DNA of 64,000 bases from NCBI RefSeq assembly GCF_025685395.1, contig NZ_JAGSYA010000003.1, positions 744,001-808,000 on the forward strand, read 5' to 3'. Source of the DNA: Terriglobus tenax (GTDB taxonomy: Bacteria > Acidobacteriota > Terriglobia > Terriglobales > Acidobacteriaceae). The stretch's first letter is position 1, and each line of letters starts with the position of its first letter. Below are positions 42,219 through 51,056 of this stretch, one piece after another. The notes under the pieces were generated by a model. The model saw nothing but the letters and a program-made list of their open reading frames with translations, did no database searches and had not been told where the DNA came from. Position numbers and translations under genes: made by a program.

Positions 42219-42620
42219 GTCACACCTCTCATCTGGGTTGGATGAATCGCAGGTGCTGAGAACGTCGATCCAGCACACTGCTGAACGAAGGGATTCGTTC
42301 AGGGTTCTTAAGATTGGCCCGGTGCAAGGTTCGAGAGTTTCCGTGTCAACTCTATGAGGATTCGATCGAGAGCCGCCCGTTCCCAGGCTTCTCGCGATGG
42401 CTGGCTTTGTATCACCTGGATCGATGCAAGCGCAAGAAGTGAGACACGAAACAGGAAGGGCTCAATCCTGGATAGCCCTGACATCCGGCCGTTTCATATC
42501 TGTGTGCCAGATGCAGGCTTTCATTATCAAAGCCTTAGCGGCTATCGCATAAGAAGCAAGAGGAAACAGCAGAAATAATGACTCTTTTCGCATGTTTCGG
42601 TCATCTGTAACACAAGTCTT
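42219..42620. other. 402-base gap without a supported gene
   Basis: Short ORFs on both strands (about 74 codons each) overlap one another and lack signal peptides, ribosome sites or recognisable motifs, so I call none. The region lies between divergent P460 and carboxypeptidase-regulatory-like genes and must hold their promoters. It contains one perfect palindrome at 42281-42302. Confidence 0.6.
42281..42302. promoter_or_regulatory. Palindrome upstream of the P460 gene
   Basis: CTGAACGAA-GGGA-TTCGTTCAG is a perfect 9-bp inverted repeat, 63 bases before the P460 start. The TGAACGAA half-site has TetR-operator character. No candidate regulator is adjacent. Confidence 0.45.
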
Positions 42621-43622
42621 ATGTTCAGTGTTCGATGGCTCGTGGCCGTGTTTTTCTGTAACTTGTATGGCGTTGCATATGCTCAAACGAGCGTATCCGC
42701 TCCTCTACCCCAGCCCGGGATTGTGGCAGGTGTAATTACTGATGCCGATGGAGCGGCTATTTCCGATGCAAAGGTAACAATCGTCGGCAATGATCGCGCC
42801 GTGGTTCTCGTTTCAGGTGTCTCCAATGGCACGGGCGGCTTTTCGTTAAGCGATGTTCCATCCGCTGTCCCTGTCACCGTCAGCGTTACACGCGAAGGAT
42901 TTGCCCCGTGGAGCTCAAGCTCTCTTTCCCTCACGCCAGGACAATATCTGCAGCTTCCTTCCATTACGCTTGCAGTGGAAACATTTGCCCAGACCGTAGA
43001 TGCAGTTTTTCCGGAACAGCTCGCCGCCCAGCAGGTAAAGGAAGAAGAGAAGCAGCGTGTGTTCGGAGTCATTCCTAACTTTTATGTTGCGTATGACCAC
43101 AACGCAGTTCCTCTAACTACCGCTCTGAAGTTCCACCTTGCGATGAAGGCCTCGACCGATGTCGTCACCATTGCAGGCGCAGGTTTCGTTGCAGGCATTT
43201 ACCAGGCTTCCGACAGGCTTGATTTTCCCCAGGGCGCCAAGGGATATGGGCAGCGGCTTGGTGTGGTCTATGCCGATGGAATAACGGATATCTTCATCGG
43301 CGGCGCGATTCTTCCGTCGCTGCTGCATCAGGACCCGCGCTATTTCTATCAAGGCACGGGAACAACAAAATCCCGCCTTCTGCATGCGCTCTCCGCCCCG
43401 TTTATCTGCAAGGGCGATAACGGAAAGTGGCAGTTCAATTACTCGACCATCGGAGGAGATCTCGCCTCCGGAGCCATCTCGAACGCCTATTATCCCTCCT
43501 CGAATCGCGGTCCTTCGCTTGTCATCAACACAGCTTTGACCGCGGCAGCAGGACGTGCTCTCAACGCTGTGGCGCAGGAGTTCATTCTGAAGAAGATCAC
43601 CTCGGGGACGCCTAAGAACTAA
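42621..43622 (+). CDS. Secreted protein with carboxypeptidase-regulatory-like domain and unknown C-terminal domain
   Basis: The 333-residue protein has a signal peptide (about 1-21, ending AYA-Q), then a Cna-B/carboxypeptidase-regulatory-like beta-sandwich (about 30-115: GVITDADGAAISDAKVTIVG, GGFSLSDVPSAVPVTVSVTREGF in sections), a linker, and a C-terminal domain of about 160 residues. That domain shares HQDPRYFYQG, KSRLLHALS, GDLASGAISNAYYP and an early GQRLGVVYADG with the gene at 32929-33741. The front domain is common in TonB-dependent transporters of acidobacteria. The ATG has no clear ribosome site. It ends before a strong terminator. Confidence 0.78.
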   Translation: MFSVRWLVAVFFCNLYGVAYAQTSVSAPLPQPGIVAGVITDADGAAISDAKVTIVGNDRAVVLVSGVSNGTGGFSLSDVPSAVPVTVSVTREGFAPWSSSSLSLTPGQYLQLPSITLAVETFAQTVDAVFPEQLAAQQVKEEEKQRVFGVIPNFYVAYDHNAVPLTTALKFHLAMKASTDVVTIAGAGFVAGIYQASDRLDFPQGAKGYGQRLGVVYADGITDIFIGGAILPSLLHQDPRYFYQGTGTTKSRLLHALSAPFICKGDNGKWQFNYSTIGGDLASGAISNAYYPSSNRGPSLVINTALTAAAGRALNAVAQEFILKKITSGTPKN

Positions 43623-43641
43623 GCAACATGCGTTGCGATTC

Positions 43642-43675
43642 AAAAAAGAGCCTGTCTTGGACAGGCTCTTTTTTT
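43642..43675 (+). terminator. Strong rho-independent terminator
   Basis: GAGCCTGTC and GACAGGCTC, extended by A/T pairs to 15 bp, close over TTG and end in seven T residues, 20 bases after the stop of the preceding plus-strand gene. Confidence 0.93.
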
Positions 43676-43853
43676 GCAAAACATGACCCTTTGGGTCTGT
43701 GGTTGTCATCGTCCCGCCCCGCTCAGTCACGCAGGTACGGCTCAACGGGATCCCGCTTCCGCCGGAAAGGTGGAGCGCCGAGGATGGACTGTTGCTGCTC
43801 CATCTCCCGGCGCGCGCCGCAGAACAATCGGTTGTGGTGGAGTTCCCGGCCAG

Positions 43854-44285
43854 CTAAATACGATCGTCGTCCGCGCGCCAGCTCTTCACTGCTTCCTTGA
43901 TCTGCTTGGAGGTCAGGTTTTCGCGGACGGCACGGACCGCCAGCTCCGGCAGCTCTGTGTTCGAAGCGAAGCGCAGCCCAATGTACTGCCGCATCGTCAG
44001 CGATTCCAGCTCGGTCAGCTGCGTCGGTGAACACAGTGCGGCAAGCCGTACCTTCTCCTCCAGCCGGATCACACGGTCCTGCACCTTCAGCGAATAGACC
44101 CGCATCTTGGAGATGGTCAGCAGTAGGATGACAGACAGAATCGCCAGGTGGATATTGGCATCCGTCCGATGTCCAAAAGCATGAACAATCAAGGCAATCG
44201 AAAAAATCAGGGTGATAGGACAAAGCACGAGGTGAAACATAGGGTCCCACTTCGTGTGGTTTTTGAAGCTTTGTGGCGCAGCCAT
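43854..44285 (-). CDS. Small membrane protein, DUF6526-like
   Basis: The 143-residue protein starts MAAPQSFKNHTKWDP, has two adjacent membrane helices (about 17-37, FHLVLCPITLIFSIALIVHA, and 45-62, HLAILSVILLLTISKMRVY) and a basic cytoplasmic helical tail with LRFASNTELPELAVRAV and LTSKQIKEAVKSWRADDDR. These features match DUF6526 family proteins, whose function is unknown. The ATG at 44285 follows AAGGATG; much longer in-frame extensions would lie antisense to the nfo gene and are rejected. The 231 bases downstream of it, up to the preceding plus-strand gene, contain only the terminator described above. Confidence 0.8.
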   Translation of the reverse strand: MAAPQSFKNHTKWDPMFHLVLCPITLIFSIALIVHAFGHRTDANIHLAILSVILLLTISKMRVYSLKVQDRVIRLEEKVRLAALCSPTQLTELESLTMRQYIGLRFASNTELPELAVRAVRENLTSKQIKEAVKSWRADDDRI

Positions 44286-44390
44286 GAGAGGCCATCCTTT
44301 TGCAGGCAGAATTTTTCGGAAGCGTCCCCAGTCTACTGACACGGTCCCAATTACTGACAACGGCTCACCCGCGACTTTATTCTGAAGATC

Positions 44391-45260
44391 ATGGAAAAAT
44401 CTGCGAAGAAGCGTATCGGCATCCACCTCTCCACCACCGGCGGCGTCTACACCGCCGTCACCCGCGCCGTGGAGTGCGGTGCAAACGCCTTCCAGATCTT
44501 CTCCGCCAGTCCGCGCACCTGGAAGGCCAGCCCGGTCAAACCGGCCGATGCTGCAAAGCTCAACGAACTCCGCGCGAAGCATGATGTCGGCCCCGTCGCT
44601 ATCCACGCCAGTTATCTGATCAACATGTGTTCGCAGACTGACACGGTTCGCGCCAACTCCATTGCTGCCTTTCGTGGCGAAGTCGAACGCGCCCTCGCCC
44701 TCTCCGCCGAGTACCTCGTCCTCCATCCCGGCAGCTGGAAAGGCCTCACCCGTGACCAGGGTCTGAAGCTCGCAGCCGAGTCCATTGAGCAGGCGATCGA
44801 AGGTCTGCCCTGGCAGGGTGCGAACTTCCGCATCCTGATTGAAAACACCGCCGGTGCCGAGTTCTCTCTCGGTGGCTCTCTGGAACAGGTCGCCGAACTG
44901 GTGGAGACTCTCAAGCCCTGCGCCCCCGTCGGCGTCTGTCTCGATACCTGCCACACGCACGTCGCCGGCTACGACATCGTCTCGGAAGAGGGCTATGCCG
45001 AGACGATGCAGCAGGTGGAATCCACCATCGGCTTTGACGCCGTAAAGGTGTGGCACTGCAACGACGCCAAGGCCGCTCGCGGTTCAAAACTCGACCGCCA
45101 CGAGCATATCGGCGAGGGAACCATCGGCGCTCCGGCCTTCCGCCGCCTCCTGCACGACTCCCGCTTTGCCCGCTGCGCCTTCCTGGCCGAAACCCCGGTG
45201 GACGAGCCCGAAGACATCCTTCGCAATGTCTCCGCCCTGTGGTCGCTGGCCGCCGGATAA
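44391..45260 (+). CDS. nfo: Endonuclease IV (AP endonuclease)
   Basis: Nfo cuts the DNA backbone 5' of abasic sites in base excision repair using three metal ions. The 289-residue TIM barrel has RIGIHLSTTGGV, NAFQIFSASPRTW, AIHASYLINM with a metal-ligand His, LVLHPGSWKG with another His, LIENTAGAEF with a Glu ligand, VCLDTCHTHVAGYD with Asp and His ligands, VWHCNDAKAARGSKLDRHEHIGEG in sections, and FLAETPV with the final Glu. All expected ligands are present. It lies 105 bases from the divergent membrane protein start. Confidence 0.95.
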   Translation: MEKSAKKRIGIHLSTTGGVYTAVTRAVECGANAFQIFSASPRTWKASPVKPADAAKLNELRAKHDVGPVAIHASYLINMCSQTDTVRANSIAAFRGEVERALALSAEYLVLHPGSWKGLTRDQGLKLAAESIEQAIEGLPWQGANFRILIENTAGAEFSLGGSLEQVAELVETLKPCAPVGVCLDTCHTHVAGYDIVSEEGYAETMQQVESTIGFDAVKVWHCNDAKAARGSKLDRHEHIGEGTIGAPAFRRLLHDSRFARCAFLAETPVDEPEDILRNVSALWSLAAG

Positions 45261-45335
45261 AAATAATCGGCGAAACCGCCTCCGCGGCGCGACTTCGCTC
45301 GTCTAGATCGGGTAGAAGCAACAGGGGGAAAAGCA

Positions 45336-46328
45336 ATGAAGCTTCGCACAATCACACTTACCGGCGCGCTCACACTGGCGGGCGTCGCCATGGCACAGCA
45401 GCCTGGTATGCAACCAGGTCCTCAGGGAGCCGGAATGCGCGCACCGCACGGTCCCATGGGCCCTGGTGGCCGCGGAGCTGGCATTCGTCCTGCCGAAATC
45501 GTTACCAACGCACCTTACAGCGCCACCTTTACAGATACCCGTATCGAAAAGCTGCAGGATGGCTCCGTGCTGAAGCACACCACGGTTCGCACCGTAGCCC
45601 GCGACACCCAGGGCCGCCTGCGCGAGGAGATCACCTTCGAACCGCGCCGCGGAGCGAAGAAAGATGCCGCAACGCGCACCGAGACCGTGGTTTTTGACCC
45701 CGTTGCACAGACCGTCACCCGCTGGAACAACGAAACCAAGGTCGCTCACGTCATGCAGATCTCCCAGGGCGGCCATCGCGGCCCCGGGTTTGGTCAGGGC
45801 TTCGGCCCGAAAGAAGGCAACGGAGGCCCAGAAGCCGGTCCGCGTCCTGCCCGCTTTGAGCGCCCCGGCCGCGAGCACGAGGGCGTCAGCTTCGCCTCCA
45901 CCGACCTCGGCTTCAAAACCATGGATGGCCTCTCCCTCAGCGGTCGCAAGGTCACCCGCACCTTCGCTCCCGGCGTCATGGGCAATGACAAGGAAATCGT
46001 CGTCTCCCGCGAGAGCTGGTACTCCTCTGATCTGAAGGTCATGATTTCCGAGACCGACTCGAACCCCTTTGCCGGCAGCCACACACTGGTCACCAGCAAC
46101 CTTACCCGCAACGAGCCCGCCGCCACCCTGTTCAAGGCGCCGGAAGGCTATACCGTCGAACAGGCGCAGCGTCCACGCTTCGCTCCTGGTCAGGGCGGCC
46201 GTAACTTCGGCCCCGGCCCCGGCGGTCCCAACGGCCAGCAGGGTCCGCAAGGCCAGCCTGCTCCGGGCCCTCAAGGCGACAACGAAATGGCTCCTCCGGC
46301 TCCTCCCACCGCTCCGGTCGGCGAGTAA
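45336..46328 (+). CDS. Secreted Gly/Pro-rich protein of unknown function
   Basis: The 330-residue protein has a signal peptide (about 1-20, ending VAMA-Q). Both flanks are compositionally biased: residues 20-50 are PG/GA-rich (QPGMQPGPQGAGMRAPHG), and the C-terminus is collagen-like with repeated GPG, GQQGPQG and PAPPT units. The middle (about 50-275) is a folded beta-rich domain with APYSATFTDTRIEKLQDGS, RTVARDTQGRLREEITF and REWYSSDLKVMISETDS-like REST segments. Similar middle domains are widespread as hypothetical proteins in acidobacteria. No enzyme motif is seen. It starts 75 bases after nfo and is followed by a strong terminator. Confidence 0.75.
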   Translation: MKLRTITLTGALTLAGVAMAQQPGMQPGPQGAGMRAPHGPMGPGGRGAGIRPAEIVTNAPYSATFTDTRIEKLQDGSVLKHTTVRTVARDTQGRLREEITFEPRRGAKKDAATRTETVVFDPVAQTVTRWNNETKVAHVMQISQGGHRGPGFGQGFGPKEGNGGPEAGPRPARFERPGREHEGVSFASTDLGFKTMDGLSLSGRKVTRTFAPGVMGNDKEIVVSRESWYSSDLKVMISETDSNPFAGSHTLVTSNLTRNEPAATLFKAPEGYTVEQAQRPRFAPGQGGRNFGPGPGGPNGQQGPQGQPAPGPQGDNEMAPPAPPTAPVGE

Positions 46329-46353
46329 ATCGGACGTAGGCTGCAATACCCGG

Positions 46354-46390
46354 GCGCGGATGCCATCAGCATCCGCGCTCTTTTCTTTTC
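46354..46390 (+). terminator. Rho-independent terminator after the Gly/Pro-rich gene
   Basis: GCGCGGATGC and GCATCCGCGC form a 10-bp stem over CATCA, followed by TCTTTTCTTTTC. Confidence 0.92.
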
Positions 46391-46408
46391 TAATTTTGTC
46401 CCGGGTGC

Positions 46409-46433
46409 CCCACCCTCACAGCGCTAGGGTGGG
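46409..46433. repeat. REP-like intergenic hairpin element (copy B)
   Basis: CCCACCCT and AGGGTGGG pair over CACAGCGCT after a GGGTGC leader, similar in layout to copy A at 40316. It separates the terminator from leuS. Confidence 0.5.
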
Positions 46434-46489
46434 TTAGAAACCACAACCTGCAAGGGGAGTTCCCGCTCTTTCTTTACAATCGAAAGAGT

Positions 46490-49003
46490 ATGTCTACGGA
46501 AGAAAAGCAGCAGCAGCGTTATAACCCCGCCGAGATCGAACCCCGCTGGCAGCAGCGCTGGGACGCGGACGCCACCCTCTATGCAGCCGAGCCCGCAAGC
46601 AGCGGCAAACCCAAGTACTACCTGGTCGAGATGCTGCCGTACCCCTCCGGCAAGCTGCACATGGGCCACGTCCGCAACTACTCCATCGGAGACGCCCTCG
46701 CGCGCTTCATGTGGATGCGCGGCTACAACGTGCTGCATCCCATGGGGTGGGACAGCTTCGGTCTGCCCGCCGAGAACGCCGCGCTCAAAAACAACCGTGA
46801 GCCCCGCGAGTGGACACTCTCCAACATCGCCGAAATGCGCAAGCAGATGCAGCGCATGGGCCTCTCCTACGACTGGAAGCGGGAAGTCACCACCTGCCTG
46901 CCCGACTACTACAAATGGAACCAGTGGTTCTTCCTCCGCATGCTGGAGAAAGATCTCGCCTATAAGAAGTCCAGCAAGCTGAACTGGTGCCCGCAATGCG
47001 CCACGGTTCTTGCCAATGAGCAGGTGATCGATGGCCGCTGCTGGCGTCACGACGACCAGATCGTCGAGCTGCGCGAGATGGACCAGTGGTTCTTCCGCAT
47101 CACGCGCTACGCAGATCAGCTTCTCGAAGGACTGGACTCCATGCCCGGCTGGCCCGAAAAGGTGCGCACCATGCAGCGCAATTGGATCGGCAAGAGCGAA
47201 GGCACGCTGGTGGACTTCAGCGTGGAAGGTCACGACTGCCCGATCACTGTCTTCACCACCCGTGTGGATACCATCTTCGGCGCGACCAGCGTCCAGGTAG
47301 CTCCCGAGCACGCCGCCGCCAAGGCCTTCGCCGCCGAAGACGCTGAGCTTGCAAAGAAGATCGAGGAACTCGTCGCCCAGCAGACCGCCGCGCGCGAGAC
47401 CGGCGACATCGGCAACATTGAAAAGCACGGCTACGACACCGGACGCTTCGCCATCAACCCATTCAACGGCGAGCGCGTCCCCATTTGGATCGCCAACTAT
47501 ATCCTGGCCGACTACGGCACTGGCGCCATCATGAGCGTCCCGGCCCACGACGAGCGCGACTTCGAGTTCGCCTCGAAGTACGGCCTGCCCATCAAGCGGG
47601 TATTGGCTCCGAATGTCGACATGGCCGAGCAGTCCGAACTCCCATATACCGCCGAAGACGACGCCGTGCTCATCGACTCCGGTGAGTTCACCGGAGAAGC
47701 CGCGCTGGAAGCCCAGGGCAAAATGGCGAAGCACGCTGAGGCTAACAGCTTCGGCAAGGCCACTGTCACCTGGCGTCTGAAGGACTGGGGCGTCAGCCGT
47801 CAGCGTTACTGGGGCACGCCCATCCCGGTTGTCTACTGCGAAAAGGACGGCATCGTCGCCGTGCCCGACGACCAGCTCCCGGTCATGTTGCCCGCCAACA
47901 TTGAGATCACCCAGCAGGGCGGCTCGCCGCTCGGCAAGGTGGCTGACTTCGTCAACACCACCTGCCCCAAATGCGGAGGCCCTGCGCGCCGCGAGACGGA
48001 CACCATGGACACCTTCGTCGACTCGTCCTGGTACTTCTATCGCTACACCGACGCACAGAACGCTGAGAAGCCCTTCGACCCCGCTACTGCCAACCACTGG
48101 TTCCCCATCGACCAGTACATCGGCGGCGTCGAGCACGCCATTCTGCACCTCATCTATTCGCGTTACTGGACCAAGGTTATGCGTGACCTCGGCCTGATCG
48201 ACAACGACGAGCCCGCCACGCGCCTCTTCACGCAGGGCATGGTCATCAAGAACGGCGCGAAGATGTCGAAGTCGAAGGGCAACGTCGTCTCGCCTGACGA
48301 GATGATCGAAAAGTACGGTGCGGACGCCACCCGCATGTACGCCCTCTTCGCCGCACCGCCCGAGCGTGATCTGGAATGGCAGGAGGAAGGTGTCGCCGGT
48401 ATCAGCCGCTTCCTCTCGCGCGTCTATCGCCTCACCACCAAGTACGCGCCCGGCATCGCGTCCATCAAGGACACGGCGGCCAACCAGTCGCTCACGCCCG
48501 CCGGCATGAAGCTGCTGCGCAAGCTGCACCAGACGATTGCGAAGATCACGGAGAACTTCTCCGGTCGCTGGACCTTCAACACCTGCATCGCCGCCATCAT
48601 GGAGCTGGTCAACGTGATCGTCGACTCCGAAGCGGCCATGGACGACGGCGAGGTCTCCTCGGCCACGCAGAAGGAGATCTTCACCTCGCTCGTTCTTCTG
48701 CTCGCTCCCTTCGCTCCGTTCCTCTCGGCGGAGCTGTGGGAGACCCTCGGTCACTCCGGCATCGTCTTCCGGCACAACTGGCCGGTTGCCGACGCGGAGC
48801 TCGCAAAGGAAGACGAGCTTGAGATTCCTGTGCAGGTCAACGGCAAGCTCGGCAACGTCATCAAGGTGCCCGCAGGTTCCAGCGAGGAAGACATCAAGGA
48901 AGTCGCCCTCGCCGATGAGAAGGTCATCGCCCGCATCGCAGGGAAGACGGTCGCCAAGATCATCTACGTGCCCAACAAGCTCGTAAACATCGTGGTGAAG
49001 TAG
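46490..49003 (+). CDS. leuS: Leucyl-tRNA synthetase
   Basis: LeuS attaches leucine to tRNA-Leu. The 837-residue class I synthetase has HMGH at 57-60 (HIGH motif) in GKLHMGHVRNYSIGD, the zinc-finger-like CPQCATVLA, an editing domain with FTTRVDTIFGATSVQVAPEH and HDERDFEFA, the second cluster CPKCGGPARRETDTMDTFVDSSWYF in sections, KMSKS at 591-595, and a C-terminal tRNA-binding part with VQVNGKLGNVIKVPAG. Bacterial LeuS is usually about 850-870 residues, so the length is normal to short. A terminator follows its stop by 20 bases. Confidence 0.97.
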   Translation: MSTEEKQQQRYNPAEIEPRWQQRWDADATLYAAEPASSGKPKYYLVEMLPYPSGKLHMGHVRNYSIGDALARFMWMRGYNVLHPMGWDSFGLPAENAALKNNREPREWTLSNIAEMRKQMQRMGLSYDWKREVTTCLPDYYKWNQWFFLRMLEKDLAYKKSSKLNWCPQCATVLANEQVIDGRCWRHDDQIVELREMDQWFFRITRYADQLLEGLDSMPGWPEKVRTMQRNWIGKSEGTLVDFSVEGHDCPITVFTTRVDTIFGATSVQVAPEHAAAKAFAAEDAELAKKIEELVAQQTAARETGDIGNIEKHGYDTGRFAINPFNGERVPIWIANYILADYGTGAIMSVPAHDERDFEFASKYGLPIKRVLAPNVDMAEQSELPYTAEDDAVLIDSGEFTGEAALEAQGKMAKHAEANSFGKATVTWRLKDWGVSRQRYWGTPIPVVYCEKDGIVAVPDDQLPVMLPANIEITQQGGSPLGKVADFVNTTCPKCGGPARRETDTMDTFVDSSWYFYRYTDAQNAEKPFDPATANHWFPIDQYIGGVEHAILHLIYSRYWTKVMRDLGLIDNDEPATRLFTQGMVIKNGAKMSKSKGNVVSPDEMIEKYGADATRMYALFAAPPERDLEWQEEGVAGISRFLSRVYRLTTKYAPGIASIKDTAANQSLTPAGMKLLRKLHQTIAKITENFSGRWTFNTCIAAIMELVNVIVDSEAAMDDGEVSSATQKEIFTSLVLLLAPFAPFLSAELWETLGHSGIVFRHNWPVADAELAKEDELEIPVQVNGKLGNVIKVPAGSSEEDIKEVALADEKVIARIAGKTVAKIIYVPNKLVNIVVK

Positions 49004-49023
49004 AAGCCATCCTTAGAAACAGA

Positions 49024-49052
49024 AAAGGGGGGAGCCATCGGCTTCCCCCTTT
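49024..49052. terminator. Hairpin terminator between convergent leuS and hemQ
   Basis: AAAGGGGGGAGCC pairs with GGCTTCCCCCTTT (one G-T pair) over ATC. It is flanked by A and T runs, so it may act in both directions. Confidence 0.82.
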
Positions 49053-49062
49053 CGCATCGCTT

Positions 49063-49107
49063 TGTCATCCCGACCGAAGGCGCGCAGCGCCGTAGTGGAG
49101 GGACCTG
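49063..49107. repeat. TGTCATCCCGACC-type dispersed repeat
   Basis: This 45-base segment begins TGTCATCCCGACCGAAG, has a central GGCGC-GCA-GCGCC hairpin, and ends GTGGAGGGACCTG. I recognise this pattern as a frequent intergenic repeat in acidobacterial genomes. It lies 18 bases before the hemQ stop. Confidence 0.6.
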
Positions 49108-49124
49108 TATTTGTTTTTCCTGCT

Positions 49125-49973
49125 TTAAACCAGCGTGCCCCCAAGCCACTGCGGCACATTCCCCGCCTGCACACGCACCGACAGAAAGAACTGGCCGAAC
49201 GACGCATACACGGCGCTCACCTTGTCGAACCGCATCTCGTAGATCAGCTTCTTGAAGATGACCGGGTCTTCCGCAAACAGGTCCACGCCCCACTCCCAGT
49301 CATCCAGGCCGATGGAGCCGGTGATGATCTGCCGGACGTGGTCGGCATAGCGGCGGCCAATCATGCCGTGTTCATGCATCATCGCGCGGCGGTCACCCAT
49401 GGTCTCGGTGTACCAGTTCACCTGCTCGCCACGCTTGCGGTCCATGGGGTAAAAGCACAGGTACTTCGCCGGAGGAATCGCCGGGAACAGCCGCGACGCC
49501 AGGGAAGCAAAGGTACGCGCCGTGGCCTCGGTCACGCCGGCGTTCCACTCGGGGGTGCCGGGCTCCAGGCCCTTCTCCACCAGCTGCACATAGATCTTCT
49601 CGGACGATTCATACAGCCCAAGCTCAACCACGGACAGGTATGAAGTCGTCTGCTGCAGATACGGAAAAATGCCTGTCTGCGCCAGCTCAAGCTCCACGCG
49701 ATTCAGGTCTTCCAGCGAGTCACGGAAGTGAATCAGCGTTAAATCACCTTTATGCCCAATCTGCGAGAACAGCGCCGACTGGTTCGGATGCACCTTCGGA
49801 TCGCCATTGCTGTTCCCAGCCTCCCAGCGTGCAAGCAGGGCGCTGAACTCTGATGCGATGGCTGTGCGCTCTTCCGCGCTCAGCTTCTTCCAGGCGGTCC
49901 AGTCAAAGCGGAAAATCTGGTGAAGAACGCTGGAACCTTCCAGCGTCAGGGGAACCTGTGGCAGTTCGGGCAA
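49125..49973 (-). CDS. hemQ: Coproheme decarboxylase / HemQ (chlorite-dismutase fold)
   Basis: HemQ converts coproheme III to protohaem in the coproporphyrin-dependent haem pathway found in Gram-positives, acidobacteria and others. The 282-residue protein has a dimeric alpha-beta barrel fold: FRFDWTAWKKLSAEERTAIA, FSQIGHKGDLTLIHFRDS, PAKYLCFYPMDRKRGEQVNWYT, MMHEHGMIGRRYADHVRQIITGSIGLDDWEWGVDLFAED in sections, and MRFDKVSAVYASFGQFF. The Tyr-rich Y-P-M-D-K/R-type loop and His in HEHG fit HemQ rather than chlorite dismutase, because the distal Arg of true dismutases is not evident. The start is TTG at 49973, placed 7 bases after GGAGG. Confidence 0.9.
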   Translation of the reverse strand: MPELPQVPLTLEGSSVLHQIFRFDWTAWKKLSAEERTAIASEFSALLARWEAGNSNGDPKVHPNQSALFSQIGHKGDLTLIHFRDSLEDLNRVELELAQTGIFPYLQQTTSYLSVVELGLYESSEKIYVQLVEKGLEPGTPEWNAGVTEATARTFASLASRLFPAIPPAKYLCFYPMDRKRGEQVNWYTETMGDRRAMMHEHGMIGRRYADHVRQIITGSIGLDDWEWGVDLFAEDPVIFKKLIYEMRFDKVSAVYASFGQFFLSVRVQAGNVPQWLGGTLV

Positions 49974-50038
49974 AGGACATACCTCCGTACACTCCTGATT
50001 ATCGCAGCAGCCGCGGCCGTTAGCCGATATCCGGCCTC

Positions 50039-51001
50039 GTGCTTGCGGAAGGCCTACACTGGTACAAGAAAGGCGGAGCATTGTCGACATACCAGAGCCA
50101 GTCCACGCAGACGATTCGCGGCACGCAGAGCTTTGTAAGCACCACAAACTGGGTCTGGAAGCACCCGGGAGTCGTGGCGCTTGAAGTCCTCTGGCGATGG
50201 CTCTGGGGCATTCCCGCCCTCTGGATCACGGCCCGCACCGCAAAGCGCATCCTCAACGTACATCCCGTTGACTGGACGGCGTTGCAGCATATCTCGCTGC
50301 TGGAACCCATGCATGCGGCTGAGATTCTTGCGGCCATCATCAATGTTTTTGCCACGCCGGTCACACAGGCGCTCACCTGGCTGGCCCCTCTGCTCATGCT
50401 CACCTGGGTGGCCGCGCACACCATCGGTCGCACCATCGTTCTGCATCGCATTGACCGCAGCCTGCAGCCCCGCCCCGCCACCTTCCTTCTTCTTACCCTG
50501 TTGCGGCTTCTGGCACTCGCGCTGGCCTTTGCGCTGTGGTGGTACCTGCTTCTCTGGGCGTCGACGACTACCATCGCCGACCACGTAGCTCAGGGCAGGG
50601 AACCCAATGTCGTTGGCTACTGCGCCTGGGTCATCATCTTCACCATGGGCGTCTTCATGCTGTGGGGCATTGTCAGCTGGGTCTTCTCCATGGCTCCGCT
50701 CATGGCCGTCGCCCGGCAGCTTACAGCCATTCAGGCCATCCGTGCCTCCCTCAGGCTTGGCGCATTGAAGCAAAAGCTGGTCGAAATCAACCTGGTCATG
50801 GGCATCGTCAAGCTCGCGCTCATTGTCCTCACCATGGTCTTCTCCGCTTCGCCGCTGCCATTCCAGTCGGTCGCCACGCCGGAGTTCCTGCGTGCCTGGT
50901 GGGCCGCCGCAGGTATCTTCTATCTGCTGTCGTCAGACTTCTTCCACGTCGCTCGCGCGGTGGCGTATCTGCAGCTTTACCGTCGTTCCGCTGGCGAGTA
51001 G
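50039..51001 (+). CDS. Multi-pass membrane protein of unknown function
   Basis: The 320-residue protein has about six hydrophobic segments: around 42-60 (VVALEVLWRWLWGIPALW), 100-130, 148-175 (TFLLLTLLRLLALALAFALW), 195-225, 265-285 and 290-310. No enzyme motif is visible. It begins with a GTG at 50039, 65 bases from the divergent hemQ start; a TTG at 50081 inside a GGAGCATTG context is an alternative. A role as a channel or in stress response is possible, but nothing in the sequence shows it. A small membrane-protein gene follows by 55 bases. Confidence 0.7.
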   Translation: MLAEGLHWYKKGGALSTYQSQSTQTIRGTQSFVSTTNWVWKHPGVVALEVLWRWLWGIPALWITARTAKRILNVHPVDWTALQHISLLEPMHAAEILAAIINVFATPVTQALTWLAPLLMLTWVAAHTIGRTIVLHRIDRSLQPRPATFLLLTLLRLLALALAFALWWYLLLWASTTTIADHVAQGREPNVVGYCAWVIIFTMGVFMLWGIVSWVFSMAPLMAVARQLTAIQAIRASLRLGALKQKLVEINLVMGIVKLALIVLTMVFSASPLPFQSVATPEFLRAWWAAAGIFYLLSSDFFHVARAVAYLQLYRRSAGE

Positions 51002-51056
51002 CCACAACGCTCTCCGCCCCGTTTGCATCCAACTGCGGCAGGCAAGGAGGGGAAGT

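Noticed and set aside
42354-42686. Two overlapping short frames on opposite strands in the P460 upstream gap
   Set aside because: They have no ribosome site, no signal peptide and no motif, and they overlap promoters of two divergent genes.
44286-45056. 257-codon N-terminal extension of the DUF6526-like gene
   Set aside because: It is antisense to nfo, which has all metal ligands intact; the DUF6526-like start at 44285 has its own ribosome site.
46424-48775. 783-codon open frame antisense to leuS
   Set aside because: It is a compositional shadow of a GC-rich gene: the plus strand carries intact leucyl-tRNA synthetase motifs, and the antisense product has no recognisable domain.
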